Source: Flavobacteriales bacterium (GTDB taxonomy: Bacteria; Bacteroidota; Bacteroidia; Flavobacteriales_F; PHOS-HE28). From it: 58,943 nucleotides of DNA. The notes beneath the pieces are model-generated. The model was not told the origin of the DNA. It made no database searches and saw only the letters and a list, made by a program, of their open reading frames with translations. The position numbers were made by a program, and so were the translations under genes. The stretch lies in NCBI GenBank assembly GCA_018057455.1, contig JAGPDT010000010.1, positions 1 to 58,943 of the forward strand, given 5' to 3'. How positions within the stretch are numbered: the first letter of the stretch is position 1; every line of letters starts with the position of its first letter. Below are positions 18,792-27,697 of the stretch, in pieces.

Positions 18792-20204
18792 TCACACCTC
18801 CACACGCTCGCCTTGGTGCGGGATGGCGATCTTGCGGAAACCGCGGTCGGCATATGCGTCGCGCAAGCTTTCCATGGCCTCCATGTCGCCATGCACCAGG
18901 AAGACCCGCTTCACCAAGGACGGGTCCTGGCAACCGATCCACCGCAGCAGCTCGCCGCGGTCGGCATGGGCGCTGTAGCTTTCCATGGTGAGGATGGCGG
19001 CGCGCACGGGCACTTCCTCTCCGTACATGTGCACCGCAGCAGGCCGCTTGAGCAACTGCGCGCCAAAGGTGCCGGGGGCGCAAAAGCCCACGATGAGCAC
19101 GGCGTTGTTGGCACCGGGCAGGCCGTGGAACAAATGGTGGCGGATACGGCCGGCATCCATCATGCCGCTGGCCGCAATGGTGATGCTGGCGCCCTTGCGC
19201 GTGTTGAGCGCCTTGCTGCGGGCCGCCTCGCGGATGAATTCCACGCCGGGGAATCCGAAGAGGTCGTGGTCCTGCTCCAATTCCGCCCGGATATCGGCTT
19301 GCAGGAGCTGTGCGTGCCTGCGGTAGATCGAGGTGGCGTTGATCGACAAGGGGCTGTCCACGAACACCGGCACGCGCGGAAGCATCCCGTCGTTGAACAG
19401 GTGGTTGAGTTGATAGAGCAGTTCCTGTGTGCGGCCCACGCTGAACGCCGGGATGATGAGCCTGCCCTGTTGCTCCACGCACACGCGCTGCACGTGGCCC
19501 AGCAGCTCCTCGGCCGAGGCCGAGGCCTCTTGGTGGTCGCGGTTGCCATAGGTGCTCTCGCAGATGATCACGTCGGCCTGCGGAAAGGGCTTGGGATCGG
19601 GCAGCAGGCGGTCCACATAGCGGCCCACGTCGCCGCTGAAGGTGATGCGACGGACCCCTTCCTTTCCGGCCACGGTGAGGTGTACGGAAGCGCTGCCCAG
19701 AATGTGGCCCGCATCGATGAAGGTGAGGGTGACGCCCTGCAGGATCTCCGAGGGCGTGTCGTAGGGTACGATGCGGAAGAGGGCCATGGCGGCTTCCACG
19801 TCGGCATTGGTGTACAAGGGGCCGATCTCCGTCATGGCCTTGCCCTGCTTCTTGGCCCGCTTGGCATCGTAGCGGTAATCGTTCTCCTGGATGAAGGCGC
19901 TGTCGGCAAGCAGGATCTCGCAGAGGTCGCGTGTGGCCTCCGTGGCATAGATCGGCCCCTTGAAGCCCTCGGCCACCAGCCGTGGAATAAGGCCGCTGTG
20001 ATCGATATGGGCGTGGGAGAGCACCAGGGCATCGATGCGCCGGGGGTCGAAGCCGAAGCGGCGATTGAGGGCGTCGCTGGCCGGGCCTTCGCCTTGGAAC
20101 ATGCCGCAGTCCAACAAAAGGCGTTGGCCGTCGGGCAGCTCCAGCAGGTGTTTGCTGCCGGTGACCATGCGGGCGGCACCGTGGAACGTGATGGACAAAG
20201 GCAT
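18792..20204 (-). CDS. Beta-CASP metallo-beta-lactamase, RNA-processing nuclease
   Basis: About 470 residues, cytoplasmic. Metallo-beta-lactamase motifs: SHAHIDHSG (HxHxDH), AGHILGSASV, SGDVGRY; beta-CASP motifs follow (FSVGRTQELLYQL, VDSPLSINATSIY, SGMMDAGRIRHHL, GFCAPGTFG, SAHADRGEL, VHGDMEAM). This is the CPSF-73/YsgA-like group of zinc-dependent RNA endo/exonucleases. Start 20204 gives MPLSITFHGAARMVTGSKH, the usual family N-terminus; upstream codons are not similar. The longer overlapping open frame on the same strand is a shadow. Likely role: RNA turnover or processing. Confidence 0.92.
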   Translation of the reverse strand: MPLSITFHGAARMVTGSKHLLELPDGQRLLLDCGMFQGEGPASDALNRRFGFDPRRIDALVLSHAHIDHSGLIPRLVAEGFKGPIYATEATRDLCEILLADSAFIQENDYRYDAKRAKKQGKAMTEIGPLYTNADVEAAMALFRIVPYDTPSEILQGVTLTFIDAGHILGSASVHLTVAGKEGVRRITFSGDVGRYVDRLLPDPKPFPQADVIICESTYGNRDHQEASASAEELLGHVQRVCVEQQGRLIIPAFSVGRTQELLYQLNHLFNDGMLPRVPVFVDSPLSINATSIYRRHAQLLQADIRAELEQDHDLFGFPGVEFIREAARSKALNTRKGASITIAASGMMDAGRIRHHLFHGLPGANNAVLIVGFCAPGTFGAQLLKRPAAVHMYGEEVPVRAAILTMESYSAHADRGELLRWIGCQDPSLVKRVFLVHGDMEAMESLRDAYADRGFRKIAIPHQGERVEV

Positions 20205-20229
20205 GGTGACAAGATGAGAATGAGGGTCG

Positions 20230-20237
20230 GCAAGGTA
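20230..20237 (-). promoter_or_regulatory. Weak -7-like box for the metallo-beta-lactamase gene
   Basis: Minus strand TACCTTGC, a partial match to TAnnTTTG, 25 nt before the ATG at 20204. It lies between that ATG and the terminator hairpin of the gene upstream. Confidence 0.25.
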
Positions 20238-20249
20238 GCATGAAACGAA

Positions 20250-20276
20250 AACAGCCCCGGGCTGTCCGGGGCTGTT
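20250..20276 (-). terminator. Rho-independent terminator after the Spy-like gene
   Basis: Perfect 11-bp stem (AACAGCCCCGG / CCGGGGCTGTT) with a 5-nt loop. Read on the minus strand it is followed by TTTTCGTTT, a U-tract, so it ends the 20300-20683 transcript. Confidence 0.85.
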
Positions 20277-20299
20277 CCAGTGCATGGAGGGGGTCCTGT

Positions 20300-20683
20300 T
20301 CACTCGGCCTGCTTCGTGGCACCTTGCTTCTTCGCCTTGCGCTCGGCTTTCTCCTCCTTGAGTTTCGTTTCGAGCTTGCTGTATTGTTCCGGGGTGAGCA
20401 CGCCTTTGTAGCGGGCCAGGCGGGCTTTTTCCAGGTCCTTCCTCTTGCCGCTCACATCGGTGCCGGCCTCGCGGGCAGCCTTGAGCTCTTCAAGCTTCAC
20501 CCGGTAATCGGCGTTGATCTCCTTGACCTTGGCCGTTTGGTCCTGGTCCAGGCCCAAGCTCTTCACGATGCGCTCGTGGTTGGCTTCGGCCCGGGCCTCC
20601 GCGTTGCGCGCCACCTTCTCCTGGGCTTGTGCGAAGGTGGCCGTCAGGGCTACCAAGGCAATGGTCGTCATCAGCTTCTTCAT
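20300..20683 (-). CDS. Small secreted Spy/DUF4890-like protein
   Basis: 127 residues: signal peptide MKKLMTTIALVALTATFAQA, then a highly charged helical domain with RIVKSLGLDQDQTAKVKEIN and GVLTPEQYSKLETKLKEEKA, and a Lys/Gln-rich end. The helix pattern and LTPEQ motif resemble Spy/CpxP-type periplasmic chaperones. It shares the layout of the protein at 16758-17144. Its terminator is at 20250-20276. Confidence 0.75.
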   Translation of the reverse strand: MKKLMTTIALVALTATFAQAQEKVARNAEARAEANHERIVKSLGLDQDQTAKVKEINADYRVKLEELKAAREAGTDVSGKRKDLEKARLARYKGVLTPEQYSKLETKLKEEKAERKAKKQGATKQAE

Positions 20684-20840
20684 GGTACTTCGTCTTTGCG
20701 CCGGAGCGGCGTTGGTTTGGGTTAGGCCCAGGTCAAAAACAATTCATGTGCCAAACTCGGCTGCTTCCTTCGGCTTGCCTGTGCCAAGCAGATCAGGTGC
20801 GCAACGCCGGAGCCGGGTGGCACGGGTTCGATCCACGGGC

Positions 20841-22295
20841 CTATCCATGGGACGATGCGGCGGTGCCAGCCCCAGCCTCCTTGGCCCGGCGGGGCATAGC
20901 GGCGTACACCACGGCGCCCAACGCCACGATGCCCAGGCCGAAACCGGTGTAAAGCGGCTTGCTCCAAAGCAAATTGATGCAGAAGGCGGCGGCGGCCAAG
21001 ATGTAGATTGCCGGCAGCACGGGGTAGCCCCAAGCACGATAAGGCCGCTGGGCATGGGGCTCCCGCACACGCAACACGAACAAGCCGGCAATGGTGACGA
21101 TGTAGAAGAGCAGTGAAGCGAACATGGTGTATTCCAGCAGATCGCCGTAGCGGCCGCTCAGGCACAGCAACGAAGCCCACACGCACTGCACCCAAAGGGC
21201 GAAGCCGGGCACGGCCGCCTTGTTCAGTTCGCCGGCCCGGCGGAAGAACAGGCCGTCCTGGGCCATGGCATAATAGAGCCGGGCCCCGGAAAGAATGATC
21301 CCGTTGTTGCAGCCGAAGGTGCTCACCATGATGAGGCCGGCCATGATCAGGGCCCCTTGGTCGCCGAAGATCACCGCTGCCGCCGCAGCCCCCACGCGGT
21401 CGGCCAGGGCGTGCTGGATATCAACGGTGGGCAGCAACGCCAGGTAGGCGAAGTTGGCCAGCAAGTAGAGCACCGTGACCAAGGCGGTGCCCAGCACCAG
21501 GCCGAGCGGGATGTTGCGCTGGGGCCGATCGATCTCCCCGGCGATGAAGGTGACGTTGTTCCAGGCATCACTGCTGAAGAGCGAACCCACCAAGGCCACC
21601 CCGAAGGCCGATACCAGGAGCAGCCCGCTGAGCGGCACGTGGCCCTCCGTGCCATCGGCCGCGGTGCGCAGGCCGGTGGCCTCCCACCCCCCGCTGAAGT
21701 TGGTGCTCCACACGCCCGTTCCACCGCCCAGCCAGAGACCTGCGGCGATCAACCCCAGCAGGGCGATGATCTTGGCCAGGGTGAAACTGGTCTGCAAGAG
21801 CTTGCCATTGCGCACGCCCCGCGCATTGAAGGCGGTAAGCAACACCACGCTGGCAATGGCCACCAGCTGGGAAGCGTTGACCTGCAGGAACCCGAGGTCG
21901 AGCAGGATGACCCCTTCGCCCAGGGCCGGCACGAACACGGCGGTGTACTTGGCGAAAGCCACGGCCACCGCGGCAATGAGGCCCGTTTGGATCACGGTGA
22001 ACACCGTCCAACCATACATGAACGCCGGCAGCCTCCCAAAGGCCCGTTGGATGTACACATACTGCCCGCCCGCCTTGGGCATCATGGCGGCCAGCTCCCC
22101 GTAGCTCAACGCCGCCAACACCGTCATGACCCCGGAAACCACCCAGGCTGTGATCATCCATGCGGGCGAGCCCAGTTGCCTGAGCATGTCGGCGCTGACG
22201 ATGAAGATACCGCTGCCGATCATCGAACCGGCCACCAGCATCACGGCATCCAGCAGCGTAAGGGAGCGTTTGAATCCGGTCATGTCGGTGGCCAT
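20841..22295 (-). CDS. APC-superfamily amino-acid permease
   Basis: 484 residues with about 12 hydrophobic segments. N-terminal GSMIGSGIFIVSADML is the APC motif of helix 1 (GSG core binds the substrate), and YGELAAMMPKAGGQYVYI is the helix 2/3 loop typical of LAT-like exchangers. The C-terminus is short and hydrophilic. Transported amino acid unknown. Start 22295 (MATDMTGFKRS) or the ATG four codons later are both possible. A TACATTGG sequence lies 9 nt upstream on the minus strand. Confidence 0.9.
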   Translation of the reverse strand: MATDMTGFKRSLTLLDAVMLVAGSMIGSGIFIVSADMLRQLGSPAWMITAWVVSGVMTVLAALSYGELAAMMPKAGGQYVYIQRAFGRLPAFMYGWTVFTVIQTGLIAAVAVAFAKYTAVFVPALGEGVILLDLGFLQVNASQLVAIASVVLLTAFNARGVRNGKLLQTSFTLAKIIALLGLIAAGLWLGGGTGVWSTNFSGGWEATGLRTAADGTEGHVPLSGLLLVSAFGVALVGSLFSSDAWNNVTFIAGEIDRPQRNIPLGLVLGTALVTVLYLLANFAYLALLPTVDIQHALADRVGAAAAAVIFGDQGALIMAGLIMVSTFGCNNGIILSGARLYYAMAQDGLFFRRAGELNKAAVPGFALWVQCVWASLLCLSGRYGDLLEYTMFASLLFYIVTIAGLFVLRVREPHAQRPYRAWGYPVLPAIYILAAAAFCINLLWSKPLYTGFGLGIVALGAVVYAAMPRRAKEAGAGTAASSHG

Positions 22296-22304
22296 GGAGG
22301 GGCG

Positions 22305-22312
22305 CCAATGTA
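22305..22312 (-). promoter_or_regulatory. Weak -7-like box for the permease gene
   Basis: Minus strand TACATTGG, one base off TAnnTTTG, 9 nt before the ATG at 22295. Confidence 0.25.
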
Positions 22313-22411
22313 ATTGCCCGAACCCTTTGCACCAGCGCCCCTCGGCAACACTTCGCCGATCCTTCCTGGTCCGCTTCCACGCCCTGGTTATGCACGGGGT
22401 CGAAGAAAAAG

Positions 22412-22441
22412 TTGCGGAATTAGTATGCGTGCATAATTTAC
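22412..22441 (+). promoter_or_regulatory. Possible promoter of the TonB-dependent receptor gene
   Basis: TTG at 22412-22414, 19-nt spacer, then TAATTTAC at 22434-22441, an imperfect -7 box in a locally AT-rich stretch. It lies downstream of the in-frame ATG at about 22389, which argues for the TTG start at 22507. Confidence 0.3.
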
Positions 22442-22506
22442 GCCTGCCATTTCACCGGTTACCTTTCCTCCACCGGAATGGCGATCCACCCCATACCCGT
22501 CTGCTT

Positions 22507-25380
22507 TTGAGCTTCAAATCCACCTTGGTCCTTTTGGTTGCCTCCCTGCTGTGCAACATGGTGCATGCGCAACCGCTGCGCTTGAAAGGCAGTGTGCGCG
22601 ATGCGGCCACGGGCGAAGCCCTGGTGGGGGCGGTGGTGAAGGTGATGGACATCCCCGGGGGCGCGAGCACGGACCTGGAGGGCCGCTTCGATCTCATCGT
22701 GGACAAGGCACCGCCCTTCACGCTCACCGTGGTCTTCTTCGGGTACAGCACACAGCATGTACGGGTTACCACGCTGGACAAGGAACTGCGGGTGGCCCTG
22801 GTGGCCGATGCCGTGCTGTTGCAGGAAGCGCAAGTGGTACGCGAGCGCATCAGCGACCGGCAGAAGCAGGCCCCCCTGACGGTGGAGACCATGGACCTGC
22901 TGGCCATCAAGGACGTGGCCGGAGGGGACTTCTACGAAGGCTTGGGCAACCTCAAAGGGGTGGACATGACCGCGGCCAGCTTTGGATTCAAGGTGATCAA
23001 CACGCGCGGCTTCAACAGCACCAGCCCGGTGCGCTCCCTGCAACTGATCGATGGCGTGGACAACCAGAGCCCCGGCCTCAACTTCTCCTTGGGCAACTTC
23101 CTGGGGGCAAGCGACCTGGACGTGCTCAAGGTGGACGTGATCGCCGGTGCCAGTACCGCTTTCTTCGGGCCGGGGGCCTTCAACGGGGTGATCAACATGA
23201 CCACCAAAAGCCCATGGACCTTTCCGGGCCTGAGCATGAGCGTGAAAGGCGGTGGGCGCAACATGGCCGAGGTGGCCGTACGCTGGGCGGAAGTACTGGG
23301 CGACAGCACCAAACCGCAACGCTGGGCCTACAAGCTCAACGCCTATGCCCTGCGCGCCGATGACTGGTGGGCGGAGAACTACGGCCCCACCTCGGACAGC
23401 CCCACCGATGCCACCAACCCGGGCGGGTTCGACGCCGTGAACATCTACGGCGATGAAGATGTGAGCGTGAACAACAACTACAGCACCTTCTTTGGCCGCC
23501 GCAGCTACCCGGGGCTGGGCAAATTCCTGCGCAACGGCTACGCCGAAAGCGACCTGGTGGACTACAACACACAGAACCTCAAGCTCGGCGCCTCCCTCCA
23601 CCACCGCTTGGGCGACAGCCTGGAGCTGGTATTGGCCAGCAACTTCAGCACCGGAAGCACCGTGTACCAAGGCGACAACCGCTACCGGCTCAAGGACATC
23701 AAGTTCTTCCAGCACCGCGTGGAGCTGCGCCAGGAAGGCACCTGGTTCCTACGCGCCTACGTCACCCATGAGGACGCGGGCCGCACCTACGACATCTACA
23801 CCACGGCACTGCGGCTGCAAGAGGCCGCCGGCGCCACGGGGGGCGCCAACGGTTGGAACTTCGAATACAACAAATACTGGGGCGACTCCATCACCCCGCT
23901 GGTGCACCTGCCGGACTACATCACCGCCACACAGGCCGCAGGCATGGGCTGGACACAAGCCCAATGGATCGCCTGGCAGGACCAGTTCGTGCAGGACAAC
24001 CACACCCTTTTCGAGGGCTTCCATGAGCAGGCCGTCAACTACACCAACAACCTGAACACGGCCTTCCTGGACCCCTTCTTCGCGCCCGGCACCGACCGGT
24101 TCAACCAGGAATTCGACGCGATCACCGGCAAGCGCTTCACCGAAGGCGGGTCGCTCTTCTTCGACAAAAGCGCCTTGGCCCATGCCATGGGCGAATACAA
24201 GTTCAAGCCCGCCTTCGGGGAGGTCACCGTGGGCGGCAACTTCCGGCAGTACCTGCCCAACAGCGCCGGCACCATCTTCCGCGACACCGGCAACGTGGTG
24301 ATCCGCAACAGCGAATTCGGGGCCTTTGCCGGCCTGGAGAAAAGGCTCATGCAAGAACGGCTCACCGGCACCGCCACCTTGCGCCTGGACAAGAACCGGA
24401 ACTTCAAGGCCCTGCTCTCCCCCGCCCTCTCGCTGGTGTACGCCAACACGCCGGCCCATGTATGGCGCCTCAGCTTCAGCAGTGCCGTACGCAACCCCAC
24501 CCTGGCCGACCAGTACCTGTACTACAACGTGGGCCGCGCCCTGCTGCTGGGCAACGTGGACGGCCAGTTCGAGGCGGGCCGCGACTCGCTGTTCACCATC
24601 GAGAGCTTCCAAGTGTACCGGGACAACGACCTCAACCGCAGCCTGCTGGACTACTTCCACGTGGACCGCCTGCGGCCCGAACAAGTAAAGACCATCGAAG
24701 TGGGCTACCGCGGCACCCACTGGAACAACGTCTACTTCGACATTGGCGCATACAACAGCTGGTACACGGATTTCATCGGGTACATCGTGGGCCTGCAAGC
24801 CTACTTCCCCCAGGCAGGCAACACCCCCCCGCTGGGCCTGCAGGCCTACCGCGTGGCGGCCAACGCCACCAGCACCGTGGTGACCCGCGGGGTGAACCTG
24901 GGCATGAACTGGTACCGCCCCAAGCTCACCTGGACCTTCAACTATGGCTACAACCAGCTCACCACCGGGGAAGACGACCCCATCATCCCCGCTTTCAACA
25001 CCCCGCTGAACAAGTTCAACGCCGGCCTCAACGCCCGCGAACGCCGGATCCCCTTCACCACCCTGCAGCGCCTGGGCTACGGCGTGAACTGGAAATACGT
25101 GGAGGGCTACCTCTTTGAGGGATCGCCCCAATTCACCGGCCCCATACCGGGCTATGACATGGTGGACGCCCAAGTGAACATGCAATTCCCCCGGCAGCAC
25201 CTCACCGTGAAGCTGGGCGCCAGCAACCTCTTCGGCTTGTTGCCCCTGTGGCAGGAAGGAGTGCCTTCCGGAGACCGGCTGGAGCGCGCGCTGAACAACG
25301 ACGTGTACCTGGTCTACGGCGGCCCGGCCATCGGCAGGCTGGCCTACGTCCAACTCACCTACGAACTTTCCAAACGCTGA
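22507..25380 (+). CDS. TonB-dependent receptor with carboxypeptidase-regulatory N-domain
   Basis: About 957 residues. After a signal peptide (SFKSTLVLLVASLLCNMVHAQ, read from a TTG start) comes a carboxypeptidase-regulatory-like domain (LKGSVRDAATGEALVGAVV to LVADAV), then a plug domain (INTRGFNSTSPVRSLQLIDG, VDVIAGASTAFFGPGAFNGV) and a 22-strand barrel ending RLAYVQLTYELSKR. It would take up a substrate at the outer membrane using TonB. No SusD-like partner is beside it; the next gene encodes a secreted hydrolase-like protein 32 nt later, so the two are likely one transcription unit. The start codon is not certain: an in-frame ATG exists about 39 codons upstream but gives no better signal peptide. 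Confidence 0.88.
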   Translation: MSFKSTLVLLVASLLCNMVHAQPLRLKGSVRDAATGEALVGAVVKVMDIPGGASTDLEGRFDLIVDKAPPFTLTVVFFGYSTQHVRVTTLDKELRVALVADAVLLQEAQVVRERISDRQKQAPLTVETMDLLAIKDVAGGDFYEGLGNLKGVDMTAASFGFKVINTRGFNSTSPVRSLQLIDGVDNQSPGLNFSLGNFLGASDLDVLKVDVIAGASTAFFGPGAFNGVINMTTKSPWTFPGLSMSVKGGGRNMAEVAVRWAEVLGDSTKPQRWAYKLNAYALRADDWWAENYGPTSDSPTDATNPGGFDAVNIYGDEDVSVNNNYSTFFGRRSYPGLGKFLRNGYAESDLVDYNTQNLKLGASLHHRLGDSLELVLASNFSTGSTVYQGDNRYRLKDIKFFQHRVELRQEGTWFLRAYVTHEDAGRTYDIYTTALRLQEAAGATGGANGWNFEYNKYWGDSITPLVHLPDYITATQAAGMGWTQAQWIAWQDQFVQDNHTLFEGFHEQAVNYTNNLNTAFLDPFFAPGTDRFNQEFDAITGKRFTEGGSLFFDKSALAHAMGEYKFKPAFGEVTVGGNFRQYLPNSAGTIFRDTGNVVIRNSEFGAFAGLEKRLMQERLTGTATLRLDKNRNFKALLSPALSLVYANTPAHVWRLSFSSAVRNPTLADQYLYYNVGRALLLGNVDGQFEAGRDSLFTIESFQVYRDNDLNRSLLDYFHVDRLRPEQVKTIEVGYRGTHWNNVYFDIGAYNSWYTDFIGYIVGLQAYFPQAGNTPPLGLQAYRVAANATSTVVTRGVNLGMNWYRPKLTWTFNYGYNQLTTGEDDPIIPAFNTPLNKFNAGLNARERRIPFTTLQRLGYGVNWKYVEGYLFEGSPQFTGPIPGYDMVDAQVNMQFPRQHLTVKLGASNLFGLLPLWQEGVPSGDRLERALNNDVYLVYGGPAIGRLAYVQLTYELSKR

Positions 25381-25412
25381 AAACCACTACCTTTCCGAAA
25401 CCCAAAAAAACC

Positions 25413-27113
25413 ATGCCCATGTTCAATAAACTACACTGGACCATTCCCTTGGCCGCCATGGCCCTTGGCGCACAAGCCCAGGACCGCTACCTCGAAGAGG
25501 TGTTCACCCCGGCACAGATCACGGCGACCAGCGATGTGACCTTCGGCACCAACATCGACTTCCTCACCTCCGACTTCACCAACCCGGCGACTTACGGCCC
25601 GGATGTCATGCAATTGCAGAGCCTGGTCAGCTCAGGCCAGCCCATTCCGGCCGCCTTCTTCGATCCCGTTGACGAGAGCACCGTGGTGAAAGTGACCAAC
25701 CTGAAGATGGACGTGTACCAGCCCGACCAGGCCGTGGACAGCGAAACGGAACGGCCGCTGTTCATCTTCGTGCACACGGGCAATGCGCTGCCCCCGCCCC
25801 TGAACGGCAGCCCCAATGGCACCCGCAAGGACAGCAGCGCCGTGGAGGTGTGCAAGCAGATGGCCCGCCGTGGCTATGTGGCCGTGAGCATGAGCTACCG
25901 CATGGGCTGGAACCCCTTGGGCAGCACCTTGGAGATCCGCCGGGGCACCCTGCTCAACGCCATCTACCGCGCCATCCACGATGTGAAGCAATGCGTGCGC
26001 AACCTGAAGGCCGATGCGGCGGGCGCCAACACCTATGCCATCGACCCGGACAAGATCATCCTCTACGGGGAAGGCACCGGGGGGTATATCACCCTGGCCA
26101 CGGCCACGCTGGATGAACCCGGGGAACTCTTCATCGACAAATTCCTCCCCGACCCGTTCACCCCGACGATCAGTTACGTGGACACCGCCACCGTGGGCAA
26201 CTTCGAAGGCTTCGGCGGATCCCTGGCCTTGTACCGCCCCAACGGTTTCGACAGCGGGATCAACTTCTGCGTGAACGCCGGTGGTGCCTTGGCCGACACC
26301 AGCTGGCTGGCTGCCGGTGACGTCCCCATGGTGGCCTTCCACACGGTGTTCGACCCCTTCGCCCCCTTCGGGGCCGGCACGGTGATCGTGCCCACCACCG
26401 GCGAACAAGTCGTGGACGTGCAGGGCAGCAACGTCTTCATGGACCTGGTGAACGACTATGGCAACAACGCCAGCTTCGCCACCCTGCCCAACGGAGACCC
26501 CTTCACGGACAAGGCCCGTTCGCTGTACAACACCAACCAGGTGCACGGCACCAACAGCGTGCACATCAACACCAACTTGGAAGGCTTGTACCCCTTGGTC
26601 ACCCCCAATTGGCCGGCCCTATCACCGGGCACCCTGGAAGAAGCCAGCCCTTGGCAATGGTGGGACCCCGCCGGACCCTTGGCCAACGTGGACCTGGACG
26701 GCCCCGGCCCCGGCACCCTCACCACCGGACAGGCCAGCCAGGCCAGCAACCCGAACTTCAGCGGTACCAAGGGCCGCATGTACATCGATACGATCATGGG
26801 CTACATGACCCCCCGCATCGTATGCGCCCTGCAACTGGGCCCCTGCTCGTTGGTGGGCGTGGATGAAAACAGCCCCCTTGCCGTTGGTGTGGAGCTGTAC
26901 CCCAACCCAGCGCAGGGCAACGTGCGCATCACCAGTGCCAACGGGACCATCCGCATGGTGGAAGTGTACGACGTGAATGGCCGCCGCGTGCAGGCCGAAA
27001 ACGTGGAGAACACCGCATTCACCCTGCAGCGCAACGGGCTGAAGCCCGGCGCCTATTTCGTTACCCTCACCTTCGACCAAGGCACGGTGACCAGGAAGTT
27101 GATGTTGGATTGA
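25413..27113 (+). CDS. Secreted alpha/beta-hydrolase-like protein with T9SS tail
   Basis: About 566 residues: signal peptide MPMFNKLHWTIPLAAMALGAQA, an alpha/beta-hydrolase-like core and a T9SS sorting domain at the end (VELYPNPAQGNVRITSANG, VYDVNGRRVQAENV, FTLQRNGLKPGAYFVTLTF, KLMLD). In the core, RPLFIFVHTGNALPPP is where esterases have HGGG, and the nucleophile elbow reads YGEGTGGYIT, so the GxSxG serine is replaced by Gly. Either it is not a serine hydrolase or the fold is used for binding. The position behind a TonB receptor suggests it processes or captures the same substrate. Start ATG 25413 or 25419. Terminator at 27134-27164. Confidence 0.72.
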   Translation: MPMFNKLHWTIPLAAMALGAQAQDRYLEEVFTPAQITATSDVTFGTNIDFLTSDFTNPATYGPDVMQLQSLVSSGQPIPAAFFDPVDESTVVKVTNLKMDVYQPDQAVDSETERPLFIFVHTGNALPPPLNGSPNGTRKDSSAVEVCKQMARRGYVAVSMSYRMGWNPLGSTLEIRRGTLLNAIYRAIHDVKQCVRNLKADAAGANTYAIDPDKIILYGEGTGGYITLATATLDEPGELFIDKFLPDPFTPTISYVDTATVGNFEGFGGSLALYRPNGFDSGINFCVNAGGALADTSWLAAGDVPMVAFHTVFDPFAPFGAGTVIVPTTGEQVVDVQGSNVFMDLVNDYGNNASFATLPNGDPFTDKARSLYNTNQVHGTNSVHINTNLEGLYPLVTPNWPALSPGTLEEASPWQWWDPAGPLANVDLDGPGPGTLTTGQASQASNPNFSGTKGRMYIDTIMGYMTPRIVCALQLGPCSLVGVDENSPLAVGVELYPNPAQGNVRITSANGTIRMVEVYDVNGRRVQAENVENTAFTLQRNGLKPGAYFVTLTFDQGTVTRKLMLD

Positions 27114-27133
27114 GCTTGATCCAACCCACTGGA

Positions 27134-27164
27134 AAGGGCTGGTCCGCGAGGGCCGGCCCTTTTT
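27134..27164 (+). terminator. Rho-independent terminator of the receptor/hydrolase unit
   Basis: AAGGGCTGGTC pairs with GGCCGGCCCTT (11 bp including two G-U pairs) around a 6-nt loop, followed by a T-run to 27164. Confidence 0.85.
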
Positions 27165-27605
27165 CATCCGGGCTTGGTGCATAAGGAGACCAAGAAAGAC
27201 CCCGCTCCGGCATCCTCGACGCTTTGCGCAGCCCCCTTGGGCACCAGGCACCCATTCGCCCTGCCTCGTTGCTCCCCAGCCGGCTGCTCCGCCCAGGATC
27301 CGCCTTTCGTCGCGCCTTGTCAGCCCACCGGGTAGGCCGGTGTGCCATCCGTTCGAGGACCTGCGAAGAACCCCGGAGGCGTTGCCCGTGGCTCGAAAAG
27401 CGCAGTGGTGTGGCACCTGCGACACAGGCCCCCGGCGGACGAGGAACAACGAACCACTCCACGCCTGGAACTGCGGTACCACCCCGGTCCCGTAAACGAA
27501 CCAGGGCCTGCGACACCCGGCCTCACCAGCGGCGATCAACGCGGGCCAAGCCCACCGACCGCGCCTCCGCCGCCCATCCCACCCCATGCGCCGTCCATCA
27601 CAAAC
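27165..27605. other. Long gap with no recognised gene
   Basis: 440 nt between the terminator and the PadR promoter. Open frames on both strands are short and show no recognisable protein. CCTGCGACAC occurs twice (27416-27425 and 27507-27516) and a related ACCTGCGAAG sits near 27358; AACGAACCA also occurs twice, within the same stretch. No tRNA, RNase P or tmRNA signature could be made out. It may hold a non-coding RNA or a degraded gene. Confidence 0.4.
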
Positions 27606-27651
27606 AGTACTTTGTGTTGCATAGTACCATCTTGTGCATATATATTTGCAT
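27606..27651 (+). promoter_or_regulatory. Promoter and likely operator of the PadR-PspC unit
   Basis: TTG at 27617-27619, 21-nt spacer and a perfect -7 box TATATTTG (27641-27648), 49 nt before the PadR ATG. Two imperfect 18-nt direct copies, AGTACTTTGTGTTGCATA and AGTACCATCTTGTGCATA, overlap by one base at 27623 and cover the -33 region, and GCATATATATTTGC (27637-27650) is nearly palindromic. PadR proteins usually repress their own gene, so these are the best operator candidates. Confidence 0.6.
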
Positions 27652-27697
27652 CGTCAACTACCGGGCATCACCCGGGGAGGACCGAAAGCACCAAGCG

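Noticed and set aside
18694-20322. 542-codon minus-strand open frame over the metallo-beta-lactamase gene
   Set aside because: Low-complexity Arg/Pro-rich translation with no motif; the overlapping frame has all beta-CASP motifs.
27165-27605. RNase P RNA, tmRNA or tRNA in the long gap
   Set aside because: No conserved core or T-loop plus CCA layout could be found on either strand.
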